Source: JAAYEL01 sp964345835 (GTDB lineage Bacteria; Bacillota; Clostridia; Tissierellales; Peptoniphilaceae). From it: a DNA stretch of 64,000 nucleotides. The notes beneath the pieces are model-generated. The model was given only the letters and a program-made list of their open reading frames with translations, was not told where the DNA came from and searched no databases. The position numbers and the translations under genes are program-made. Of this stretch, positions 24,701 through 32,513 are shown piece after piece. The stretch lies in contig CAYFSL010000001.1 in assembly GCA_964345835.1 (NCBI GenBank), positions 62,001-126,000 on the forward strand, read 5' to 3'. Numbering within the stretch: the first letter of the stretch is position 1; every line of letters begins with the position of its first letter.

Positions 24701-25159
24701 ATGTCAAAGCAATTAATTAATAGATTAATGGATGAGTTTCGAGATCCAATTGCTCAGATGGGATATGAACTATTGGAGATTGAATTTGTTAGAGAGTCGG
24801 GAGAAAATTTTCTTCGCTTCTACATTTACAAGGATGAGGGAATAAACGTTGACGACTGCGAAAGGGTTTCCGTTTATATAGATCCCATATTAGATGAGCT
24901 AGACATGATTTCTTCAAGTTATTATCTAGAAGTATGCTCACCAGACCTATCTAGGCCATTAAAAAATGACAGAGATTTAGAAAGGAACCTTTCGAATTTG
25001 TTGGATATTTTCCTATATGCAAAAAGAGATAATAAAAAGGAATTCAGGGGATATCTAACTGCTTTTGATGATGAGACTATAACATTGGATATTGATGGCA
25101 AAGAAGAGATATTTAACAGAAAGGATGTAAGCAAGATCACAGTTGCTATAGTATTTTAG
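24701..25159 (+). CDS. rimP: Ribosome maturation factor RimP
   Basis: Needed for late 30S subunit assembly. 152 residues with the two-domain RimP pattern: N-terminal GYELLEIEFVRE and INVDDCERVS, LEVCSPDLSRPLK (family LEVSSPG-like motif), then an Sm-like C-terminal beta domain with FRGYLTAFDDETITL. ATG 24701 follows AAGGGGGG; the upstream GTG at 24686 overlaps that site. First gene of the operon. Confidence 0.95.
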   Translation: MSKQLINRLMDEFRDPIAQMGYELLEIEFVRESGENFLRFYIYKDEGINVDDCERVSVYIDPILDELDMISSSYYLEVCSPDLSRPLKNDRDLERNLSNLLDIFLYAKRDNKKEFRGYLTAFDDETITLDIDGKEEIFNRKDVSKITVAIVF

Positions 25160-25168
25160 GAAAAGATA

Positions 25169-26416
25169 ATGAATAAAGAATTTATAAGAGCTTTAGATGA
25201 AATACAGAAGGAAAAAGGAATTGACAAGGGGATAATATTAGAATCAATAGAAAAGGCTCTAGCTAAGAGTTATGAGAAGAATTTTGATGATAATACAAAT
25301 GTAGAAATAAAGATTAACGAAGAAACAGGAGACGTTAATGTTTATACCCTTAAGGAAGTTGTAGAAGATGTTGAGAATAAAAACCTTCAAATAAGTTTAG
25401 AAGAGGCAGTAAGTCATAAGAAAAAAGCAAAACTAGGAGACATCTTAAAAATTAAGATAGCACCTAAAAATTTCGGTAGGGTTGCAGCCCAGACAGCTAG
25501 AAACATAGTAATTCAACAAATTAAGGATGCCGAAAGAAAGTCTATATATAATGAGTATATAGATAAGGCTAGGGAAATTATTACTGGTGATGTTCAAAGG
25601 ATTGATTTCAATAATGTCTATATTAACCTTGGTAAGACCGAAGGATTTATTCCTGTCAAGGAGAGGGTAGCCAATGAAAATATCAAGCCAGGAGATAGGT
25701 TAAAACTATACGTTGTAGATGTGAAAGATACACCTAAAGGACCACAAATAATCTTATCAAGGGCAAGTGCAAATTTAATTAAGAGATTATTTGAATTGGA
25801 AGTTCCAGAGATTGCCGAAGGTAGCGTTGAGATTATATCTGTAGCACGTGAGGCTGGTCATAGGTCGAAAATTGCAGTATATGCAAAGGACGAAACTATT
25901 GATCCAGTAGGAGCCTGTGTAGGACTCAAAGGAATGAGGGTTAATTCAATAGTTGAAGAAATAAACGGTGAAAAAATAGATATTATTGTCTGGAGCCCTG
26001 ATATAGATGTATTTATATCAAATTCTCTGTCTCCTGCAGAGGTAAAAGAAGTCTTCATCGATGAAAAATGTAAGCAAGCTTTGGCTATAGTTCCCGACAG
26101 TCAGCTTTCATTAGCAATTGGTAAGGAAGGACAGAATGTAAGGCTTGCGGCAAAACTTACTGGCTGGAAGATTGATATAAAAGGTGAAAGTAAGAGGGAC
26201 GAGGCTTTTGAATCTTTCGAAGAAAGTAGAAAAGGAAATGAAGTTGAAGATGCTCTAGAAGAAGTTGATCAAGAATATCCTGACCAAGAAGGTCAAGAAG
26301 AAAAAGCATGTGAAGAAGAAGGACAAGAAGTTGATGAGAAAGAAGTTGAAGAAAAGTCCCAAGAGCAAGAAGTTGAAGAAGCATCAAAGTCCGATGAAGA
26401 AATAGAAGAAAATTAA
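25169..26416 (+). CDS. nusA: Transcription elongation/termination factor NusA
   Basis: RNA-polymerase-associated factor controlling pausing, intrinsic termination and antitermination. 415 residues: N-terminal domain 1-125, S1 domain about 130-200 (GDVQRIDFNNVYINLGKTEGFIP), KH1/KH2 about 205-345 with GACVGLKGMRVNSIV and LSLAIGKEGQNVRLAAKLTGW. From about 350 onward there is a 60-residue very acidic tail in place of the acidic-repeat domains of Proteobacteria. Follows rimP by 9 bases. Confidence 0.96.
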   Translation: MNKEFIRALDEIQKEKGIDKGIILESIEKALAKSYEKNFDDNTNVEIKINEETGDVNVYTLKEVVEDVENKNLQISLEEAVSHKKKAKLGDILKIKIAPKNFGRVAAQTARNIVIQQIKDAERKSIYNEYIDKAREIITGDVQRIDFNNVYINLGKTEGFIPVKERVANENIKPGDRLKLYVVDVKDTPKGPQIILSRASANLIKRLFELEVPEIAEGSVEIISVAREAGHRSKIAVYAKDETIDPVGACVGLKGMRVNSIVEEINGEKIDIIVWSPDIDVFISNSLSPAEVKEVFIDEKCKQALAIVPDSQLSLAIGKEGQNVRLAAKLTGWKIDIKGESKRDEAFESFEESRKGNEVEDALEEVDQEYPDQEGQEEKACEEEGQEVDEKEVEEKSQEQEVEEASKSDEEIEEN

Positions 26417-26429
26417 TAACAGAATAATC

Positions 26430-26696
26430 ATGAATACAAGAAAAATTCCACAACGAAAGTGCGTTGTATGTAATATTCATAAAGATAAAAGTGATTTATT
26501 AAGGATTGTAAAAACCAAGGATGGGGACATCTTTGTTGATCCGACAGGTAAGAAGAATGGTAGAGGGACCTATATTTGTAAGAGCCAAGAGTGCTTAAAC
26601 AAGGCGAAAAAAACCAGGGCACTAAATAGCTCTTTAAAGGCAAATATTTCTGAAGAAATTTACCAGGAGATTGAAAATTATGTAAAGACGAGGTGA
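26430..26696 (+). CDS. rnpM: YlxR/RnpM RNA-binding protein
   Basis: Small nucleic-acid-binding protein recently described as an RNase P modulator. 88 residues with the family hallmarks KIPQRKCVVC (first Cys pair), DPTGKKNGRGTYIC and a C-terminal helix. In many Firmicutes an L7Ae-like gene (ylxQ) lies between this and infB; here infB starts 4 bases after the stop, so ylxQ is missing from the operon. Confidence 0.93.
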   Translation: MNTRKIPQRKCVVCNIHKDKSDLLRIVKTKDGDIFVDPTGKKNGRGTYICKSQECLNKAKKTRALNSSLKANISEEIYQEIENYVKTR

Positions 26697-26700
26697 GCCT

Positions 26701-28842
26701 ATGACAAAAGTTAGGATATATGAATTAGCAAAAGAAGTTGAATTATCTTCAAAAGAATTATTGGCTATGCTAGATAAGGAATTTGACCTTAAATTTAAGA
26801 GCCACATGTCAATTATTGAGGGCGATGAATTAGAAATTATTAGAGAATACTTTGACAGTTCAAAAAAAGAAAAGGCAAAGATCGAAAAAGAAAAGCTAGA
26901 GAAAAAGGAAAAGACTCAAGAAAATGAGACTAAGAAAAGCTCCAAAAAGACAAGTCCTCCTAAGACAGAAAAGGCCGATGTTGAGAATCTAGAAGAAGAA
27001 TATGATCCTATTATTGTAAAGAAAAAAAATAAGCCAAAAAAGAACAAGGCAAGCAAACAGGATAGAAACAGACGTAAAGAAGAAAAAAAAGAGGATGCTC
27101 TAGTAGAAATCCAGGGAGATATTACTATTGGTGAATTGGCAGACCTTATGAAATTACCACCTAGTAAGCTGATAACTGAGCTTATGATGGCTGGTACTAT
27201 GGCTACAGTAAACCAAACTATTGATTCAAAACAGGCGGTTGAGCTTGGGATTTTACTTGGAGTTGATATAGTAGTAAAAAGTAACGATGATGATGAAGAT
27301 GATATTTCTTCACTAAACTACCCAGATGCTGAAGAAGACCTACTTCCAAGGGCTCCAGTTGTATCTGTTATGGGTCACGTAGACCATGGTAAGACCTCAC
27401 TTCTTGACTCTATAAGAAATACAAGGGTAACCAAACAAGAGGCTGGTGGTATAACCCAACATATAGGGGCTTCAACTGTTTATTTGAATGAGAAGAAGAT
27501 AGTTTTCCTAGACACACCAGGACACGAAGCCTTTACTCAAATGAGGCTAAGGGGAGCCCAAGCTACTGATATAGCAATTCTTGTAGTTGCAGCGGATGAC
27601 GGGGTAATGCCACAAACAATAGAGGCTATAAACCATGCTAAGGCAGCTGGAATCCCAATAATAGTAGCTATTAACAAAATGGACAAGTACGAAGCAAATC
27701 CTGATAGGGTTAAGACAGAATTGATGGAATATGGTCTAACACCTGAGGAATGGGGTGGAGATACTATAATGGTTCCAGTTTCTGCCCTAAAAGGTGAAGG
27801 AATTGATGAAATCCTAGAGTATGTTTTAATGGTTAGTGAAATGGAAGAACTAAAGGCTAATCCAAATAGACCAGCTATAGGGATTGTAATCGAGGCAGAG
27901 CTAGATACTGGTAGGGGACCTGTAGCAACTGTTCTTGTAAAGAATGGTACCCTTAGACAAGGAGATAATCTTGTATCAGGTACAGCAAGTGGTAAGGTAA
28001 GGGCTATGTTTGACTCAAATTCAAAGAGTGTTAAGTCTGCTAAACCTTCTACAGCCGTTCAAGTCCTAGGGCTTTCAGAAGTTCCAAATGCAGGGGACTT
28101 TATCTACGCAGTTGCTGATGAAAAAATTGCAAGAAAGTATGCTGAGAAACAAAGGCAAAATGAAAAGGACGAATTTATTAAAAGGACATCAAGCGTTAAC
28201 CTTGACGATCTTTTCAACAAGATAGATTCAGGTGAAGTAAAAGATCTTAATATAATAGTTAAAACAGATGTTAAAGGAACCATTGAAGCAGTTTCATCTT
28301 CCCTAGCAAAGCTAAGTAATGAAGAGGTTAAGGTAAATATTATCCACGGGGCAGTCGGTGGAATCACCGAAGGTGATATCATGCTTGCTTCAGCTTCTAA
28401 TGCTATTATCATAGGCTTTAATGTAAGACCTAACCAAGGGGCCCAAGAGCAGGCAAAGCTTCAAGATATTGAAATTAGAACCTACAACGTTATATATGAA
28501 GCAATTGAAGATATCGAAAATGCCATAAAGGGTATGCTTGCTCCTAAATTCAAGGAAGAGGTTCTTGGAATGGCTGAAATCAGAGAAGTCTTCAGAGTTT
28601 CTGGAGTTGGTAATATAGCGGGAATCTACGTAACTAGTGGTAAGATTTTAAGAAATGCTAGCCTAAGATTGATAAGAAACAATATCGTTGTTCACACTGG
28701 AGAAATATCATCCTTAAAGAGGTTCAAGGACGATGCCAGGGAACTTGCCCAAGGGTATGAGGGTGGTTTAGGCATCGAAAAGTATAACGATATAAAAGTT
28801 GGCGACATTATAGAAGCATATACAATGAAAGAAGTAAAATAA
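26701..28842 (+). CDS. infB: Translation initiation factor IF-2
   Basis: GTPase that places initiator tRNA on the 30S subunit. 713 residues. IF2N domains: about 1-55, and a second at about 140-195 (ITIGELADLM). They are separated by a Lys/Glu-rich linker. G domain: VSVMGHVDHGKTSLLDSI (G1), GGITQHIGA (G2), DTPGHE (G3), NKMDK (G4) and SALKGEG (G5), followed by domains II, III and IV. Directly after rnpM with GAGG ahead. Confidence 0.97.
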   Translation: MTKVRIYELAKEVELSSKELLAMLDKEFDLKFKSHMSIIEGDELEIIREYFDSSKKEKAKIEKEKLEKKEKTQENETKKSSKKTSPPKTEKADVENLEEEYDPIIVKKKNKPKKNKASKQDRNRRKEEKKEDALVEIQGDITIGELADLMKLPPSKLITELMMAGTMATVNQTIDSKQAVELGILLGVDIVVKSNDDDEDDISSLNYPDAEEDLLPRAPVVSVMGHVDHGKTSLLDSIRNTRVTKQEAGGITQHIGASTVYLNEKKIVFLDTPGHEAFTQMRLRGAQATDIAILVVAADDGVMPQTIEAINHAKAAGIPIIVAINKMDKYEANPDRVKTELMEYGLTPEEWGGDTIMVPVSALKGEGIDEILEYVLMVSEMEELKANPNRPAIGIVIEAELDTGRGPVATVLVKNGTLRQGDNLVSGTASGKVRAMFDSNSKSVKSAKPSTAVQVLGLSEVPNAGDFIYAVADEKIARKYAEKQRQNEKDEFIKRTSSVNLDDLFNKIDSGEVKDLNIIVKTDVKGTIEAVSSSLAKLSNEEVKVNIIHGAVGGITEGDIMLASASNAIIIGFNVRPNQGAQEQAKLQDIEIRTYNVIYEAIEDIENAIKGMLAPKFKEEVLGMAEIREVFRVSGVGNIAGIYVTSGKILRNASLRLIRNNIVVHTGEISSLKRFKDDARELAQGYEGGLGIEKYNDIKVGDIIEAYTMKEVK

Positions 28843-28860
28843 AAACAAAAAGGAATAATA

Positions 28861-29244
28861 ATGGATAACAAAAGAACAAAACGTATTGCAAAAGAATTAC
28901 AAAAGGAAATATCCTCGATTCTTGCAAGTGATATAAAAGACCCAAGAATTGGGTCTCTTGTATCAATCACAGACGTTGAGTTAAGCAACGACCTAGAGTT
29001 GGCCAAGGTGTATGTATCCTCTTTTGGAGATAGAGATGAGAGGGAAGATATTATTGAAGGCTTGGAAAATGCTTCTGGATTCATTAAAAGAGAGTTGGGA
29101 ATTAGACTTAAATTGAGAAATATACCCGACCTAAGATTTTTAATTGATGATTCTATTGAAAGAGGTATTTACATGGATAAGTTGATTAGCGATGTAATTA
29201 AGCAAGACGAGGAAAACAGAAAAAAACATGGCAATGATGAATAA
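28861..29244 (+). CDS. rbfA: Ribosome-binding factor A
   Basis: Single KH-like domain protein for 16S rRNA processing and 30S maturation. 127 residues, typical length. Conserved opening KRIAKELQKEISSIL, DPRIGSLVSITDVELSNDL, AKVYVS and the segment LRFLIDDSIERG. Follows infB by 18 bases and overlaps the next gene by 17 bases. Confidence 0.95.
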   Translation: MDNKRTKRIAKELQKEISSILASDIKDPRIGSLVSITDVELSNDLELAKVYVSSFGDRDEREDIIEGLENASGFIKRELGIRLKLRNIPDLRFLIDDSIERGIYMDKLISDVIKQDEENRKKHGNDE

Positions 29245-30202
29245 CAACCTGGAGTTATTTAATAAAACCATACAAAAGTCTAGGACCATAACTATATGTT
29301 CTCACATTAATCCTGACGGTGATGCTATAGGGTCCTCAATTGGACTATATTTGGCATTAAAGGACCTAGGTAAAGAAGTATATTTAATAAAAAATGATGA
29401 CTTCCCAACGAATTTGACCTTCATGAGGGATAATCTTCTTGACGAAGATGATATTTATCTAGATGAGACAAGAGAAAGTGACTTGTTTATAGTAACAGAT
29501 GTAGCCTCAAGAGAAAGGATTGGAAGAGGGGTTGACTTTTTTGACCTTTCTTCAGATTCTCTTTGTATCGACCACCATAAGACTAATAGTGGCTTTTGTA
29601 AAAACAATATTATTGAACCACATATGAGTTCAACTTGTGAATTAATAGCAGGACTTCTCATAGATGGAGGCTACAAAATAAGCAAAGAAACAGCAAGCTT
29701 TTTATACTTAGGGATATCGACTGATACTAATAGATTTCTATATGAATCATCATCAGCAGACACCTTACGAATAGCAGCCACTTTATTGGAAAGGGGAGCA
29801 TCTAAGTCCTTGATCCACAACCAGCTATATGAGAGGGAAGATCCTAACTATATTTCACTTCAGGCTGAAGTTATTAGAAAAGCTAAAATATTTAACTCCA
29901 ATAAATTTATTTTAGCAAGGATTACAAATGAGCAACTGGACAAGTATAATTTAGATTTTGACCATATAGAAGGATTAGTATCAATTTTAAAAAGTCTGGA
30001 TGGAATTGAATTATCTTGCCTTGTCAAAGAGGATAAGGAAGATTCTCAAAAGGTAAGTTTTAGGTCGAAATCCCAAATTGATGTAGCCCAGCTTGCTCTA
30101 GAATATGGTGGCGGAGGTCACAAGAGGGCCGCAGGATGCACGATAAAGGGCAATAACGATGAGGTCTTTGATCTTCTTTATAGGAGGTTGCAAGATTTAT
30201 AA
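29228..30202 (+). CDS. nrnA: DHH-family oligoribonuclease / pAp phosphatase
   Basis: Manganese phosphoesterase degrading 2-5-mer RNAs and dephosphorylating 3'-phosphoadenosine 5'-phosphate. 324 residues. DHH motifs: HINPDGDAIGSS, VTDVASRERIG, CIDHHKTN, and the C-terminal DHHA1 domain ending GGGGHKRAAG. It overlaps rbfA by 17 bases. ATG 29228 and ATG 29234 are both possible starts, as the GAGGAAA upstream is about 13 bases from the first. Its stop overlaps the truB start (TAATG). Confidence 0.93.
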   Translation: MAMMNNNLELFNKTIQKSRTITICSHINPDGDAIGSSIGLYLALKDLGKEVYLIKNDDFPTNLTFMRDNLLDEDDIYLDETRESDLFIVTDVASRERIGRGVDFFDLSSDSLCIDHHKTNSGFCKNNIIEPHMSSTCELIAGLLIDGGYKISKETASFLYLGISTDTNRFLYESSSADTLRIAATLLERGASKSLIHNQLYEREDPNYISLQAEVIRKAKIFNSNKFILARITNEQLDKYNLDFDHIEGLVSILKSLDGIELSCLVKEDKEDSQKVSFRSKSQIDVAQLALEYGGGGHKRAAGCTIKGNNDEVFDLLYRRLQDL

Positions 30203-31098
30203 TGAAGGGGATATTATTAATTAATAAAGATATTAATATGACCTCTCATGATGTAGTAGCTATCTTAAGAAGGAAATTGTCAATTAAGAGAATAGGCCAC
30301 ACTGGTACCCTTGACCCTATGGTTACTGGAGTCCTACCAATCTGCATAGGTACAGCCACAAGGGTTAGTGAATATATAATGGCCCAGGGAAAGGTCTATA
30401 GGTGTAGAATGAAATTTGGAAAGTCTACTACAACTTACGATGCTTATGGTGAGGATTTAGAATATTCGGACAAGACTGAATTTACAAGAGAAGAAATTCT
30501 TGAAACCTTTGGTCATTTTACCGGTCAAATAGAGCAAAAGCCCCCGATTTATTCCGCTGTAAAAGTCAAGGGTAAAAGACTATATTCTTATGCCAGGAGT
30601 ATGGAGCATGTTGAAATACCTAGCAGGCAGGTAACAATATATTCACTAGACCTTGTCTCTTTAGATGGCGATGAAGTGACTTTCGACATTCATTGTTCAA
30701 AGGGTACCTATGTAAGAAGCCTAGTCCATGACATCGGAATTTTTCTTGGTTCAAGAGCTTATATGAAAGAACTTGTAAGAACAGAAGTAGGTAGATTTAG
30801 GATAGAGGATTGTATTCCTATCTCTGACATCAAGAATATGGATATCAGAGACATAGAGAAAGAACTAGTTAAAATAGAGGATTCATTATACAATTTAGCT
30901 GGGATAAGTATAGAAGATGACATTTCTTCAAGACTAGTAAATGGTCAAAAGATTAATTCTAATAAGATCCATTACACTATCGAAAAAAATTACCACGATG
31001 AAATAGATTATAAGAACTTAAAGGTTTTTGTTAGAGGTGAATTTTTGGGTATAGGAAAGATAGCAAACAATATATTAAAGATGGAGAGAGTATTATAA
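30202..31098 (+). CDS. truB: tRNA pseudouridine-55 synthase
   Basis: Makes the universal Psi55 in the T-loop of tRNAs. 298 residues. GILLINKDINMTSHDVV at the N terminus, the catalytic Asp in GHTGTLDPMVTGVLP, KPPIYSAVKVKGKR, and CSKGTYVRSLVHDIG. The C-terminal tail is shorter than a full PUA domain and diverged. Coupled to nrnA through an overlapping stop/start. Confidence 0.96.
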   Translation: MKGILLINKDINMTSHDVVAILRRKLSIKRIGHTGTLDPMVTGVLPICIGTATRVSEYIMAQGKVYRCRMKFGKSTTTYDAYGEDLEYSDKTEFTREEILETFGHFTGQIEQKPPIYSAVKVKGKRLYSYARSMEHVEIPSRQVTIYSLDLVSLDGDEVTFDIHCSKGTYVRSLVHDIGIFLGSRAYMKELVRTEVGRFRIEDCIPISDIKNMDIRDIEKELVKIEDSLYNLAGISIEDDISSRLVNGQKINSNKIHYTIEKNYHDEIDYKNLKVFVRGEFLGIGKIANNILKMERVL

Positions 31099-31099
31099 A

Positions 31100-32032
31100 G
31101 TGATTGAAGTAATTGATTTAGATGAACTTGATAGTGGCTTTGAAGAGTCGGTTATTGGATTAGGAAATTTTGATGGAGTACACGCTGGTCATAGGACTAT
31201 AATGGCGAAGACTATTGAGCTTGCTAAGCAGAAGGGTGTTTGCTCTTCAGTCCTGCTTTTCAAACAACATACAAATGAAGTATTTCCAAAGATGCCACCT
31301 TTTTATATAAGTTCTCTACAAGATAAGATAGATATACTTGAAAGAATAGGAATAGACAGGGTATATACCATTAATTTTACTATGGAATTTGCTCAGCTGA
31401 CCAATGAAGGTTTTATTTTAGACTTTATAAGAGATAGGCTTAATGCCAAAACTCTTGTTTGTGGTAGCGACTATACTTATGGCAAAAAATCTCTTGGAAC
31501 TGTTAAAGAGCTTAGAGAATACCAACAAGCAGGCCTAATTGAGGCATATATTGTTGATGACTTCTTTTTTGAAGGTCAAGTCGCTTCTTCAACTCAGGTT
31601 AGGTCATTTATATCAGAGGGAGATTTCGAAGAAGCCACAAAGCTATTAGTTGACCCTTATACAATATCAGCTAAAGTAGTACATGGAGCGAAAAGAGGAG
31701 CCAAGCTTCTAGGTTTTCCTACTGCAAATTTAGAAACTGAATTTAGCTATATTATGCCAAAAGATGCTTTATACTTAACCCTATTGAATGTAGATGGAGT
31801 GGATTATCCATCGATGACTTCTGTTGGTACAAATCCTACCTTTACAACTAGTAAGGAAGTAAAAATAGAGACCTATATTTTAGATTTTAATAGGGATATT
31901 TATGGTAAGGACGTAAAGCTTAAGTTTCTTAAGAAAATGAGAGACCAGATTAAATTTGATAATTTTGAAGATTTAATTAAGCAAATGGAAAGCGATGAAG
32001 TAGAGGCTAGAAGTTACTTTAAGTCTAGATAG
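31100..32032 (+). CDS. ribF: Bifunctional riboflavin kinase / FAD synthetase
   Basis: Converts riboflavin to FMN and then FAD. 310 residues. The N-terminal nucleotidyltransferase has GNFDGVHAGH, GSDYTYGK and SSTQVRSFI; the C-terminal riboflavin kinase has HGAKRGAKLLGFPTANLE and the VGTNPTF segment. The start is GTG at 31100, two bases after the truB stop, with AGAGAG ahead; translation is probably coupled. Confidence 0.95.
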   Translation: MIEVIDLDELDSGFEESVIGLGNFDGVHAGHRTIMAKTIELAKQKGVCSSVLLFKQHTNEVFPKMPPFYISSLQDKIDILERIGIDRVYTINFTMEFAQLTNEGFILDFIRDRLNAKTLVCGSDYTYGKKSLGTVKELREYQQAGLIEAYIVDDFFFEGQVASSTQVRSFISEGDFEEATKLLVDPYTISAKVVHGAKRGAKLLGFPTANLETEFSYIMPKDALYLTLLNVDGVDYPSMTSVGTNPTFTTSKEVKIETYILDFNRDIYGKDVKLKFLKKMRDQIKFDNFEDLIKQMESDEVEARSYFKSR

Positions 32033-32057
32033 GCCATACATTTATTAAATAGTTTTA

Positions 32058-32086
32058 TTTACACAAGCTATATATTATGCTATAAT
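32058..32086 (+). promoter_or_regulatory. rpsO promoter with extended -10
   Basis: TTTACA (32058-32063), a 17-base spacer and TATAAT (32081-32086) preceded by TGC. It is close to consensus and fits a highly expressed ribosomal gene. Confidence 0.8.
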
Positions 32087-32093
32087 TACAAAA

Positions 32094-32160
32094 GATGCTT
32101 TTTGCTGGGTTTGAGTTTCTCCGGACTTTTACACGGCAACTAGTGAATATATTTTAGGAG
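32094..32160 (+). promoter_or_regulatory. Structured rpsO leader
   Basis: TTGCTG (about 32102-32107) pairs with CGGCAA (about 32134-32139), enclosing a small GAG/CTC hairpin (GAGTTTCTC), then AGGAGG before the start. S15 is known to autoregulate by binding its leader in several bacteria; the present structure is consistent with this but the binding is inferred. Confidence 0.5.
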
Positions 32161-32166
32161 GACGCA

Positions 32167-32433
32167 ATGATTACTAAAGAAAGAAAAGCAGAAATAATTA
32201 AAGAATACCAAATTAAAGAAGGCGATACTGGTTCACCAGAAGTTCAAATTGCTATTTTTACTGAACAAATTAAGGCATTAACTGAACACCTTAAAGTTCA
32301 TAAAAAAGACCATGCTTCAAGAAGAGGCCTATACATGATAATAGGTCAAAGAAAGGGACTATTAAATTACCTTCAAAAAACTGATATAGAAAGATATCGT
32401 TCTTTAATTAAAAAACTAAACATTAGAGGCTAG
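32167..32433 (+). CDS. rpsO: Ribosomal protein uS15
   Basis: Small-subunit protein that organises the 16S central domain. 88 residues. The family signature runs GDTGSPEVQIAIFTEQI, LTEHLKVHKKDHASRRGL, and the C-terminal RQRKGLLNYL-like GQRKGLLNYLQ and YRSLIKKLNIRG. AGGAGG precedes the start. Adjacent to pnp, as in most bacteria. Confidence 0.98.
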   Translation: MITKERKAEIIKEYQIKEGDTGSPEVQIAIFTEQIKALTEHLKVHKKDHASRRGLYMIIGQRKGLLNYLQKTDIERYRSLIKKLNIRG

Positions 32434-32438
32434 AACGA

Positions 32439-32466
32439 AGAGCGGATATCCGCTCTTATCTTTTTA
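32439..32466 (+). terminator. Terminator after rpsO
   Basis: Perfect stem AAGAGCGGAT (32439-32448) / ATCCGCTCTT (32449-32458), effectively with a 4-base loop, followed by ATCTTTTT. It would leave pnp transcribed by read-through or by its own promoter. Confidence 0.85.
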
Positions 32467-32513
32467 TGTACAGAAATTCCCATAGGACTTGGGATAATAT
32501 TATAGGAGGTAAA

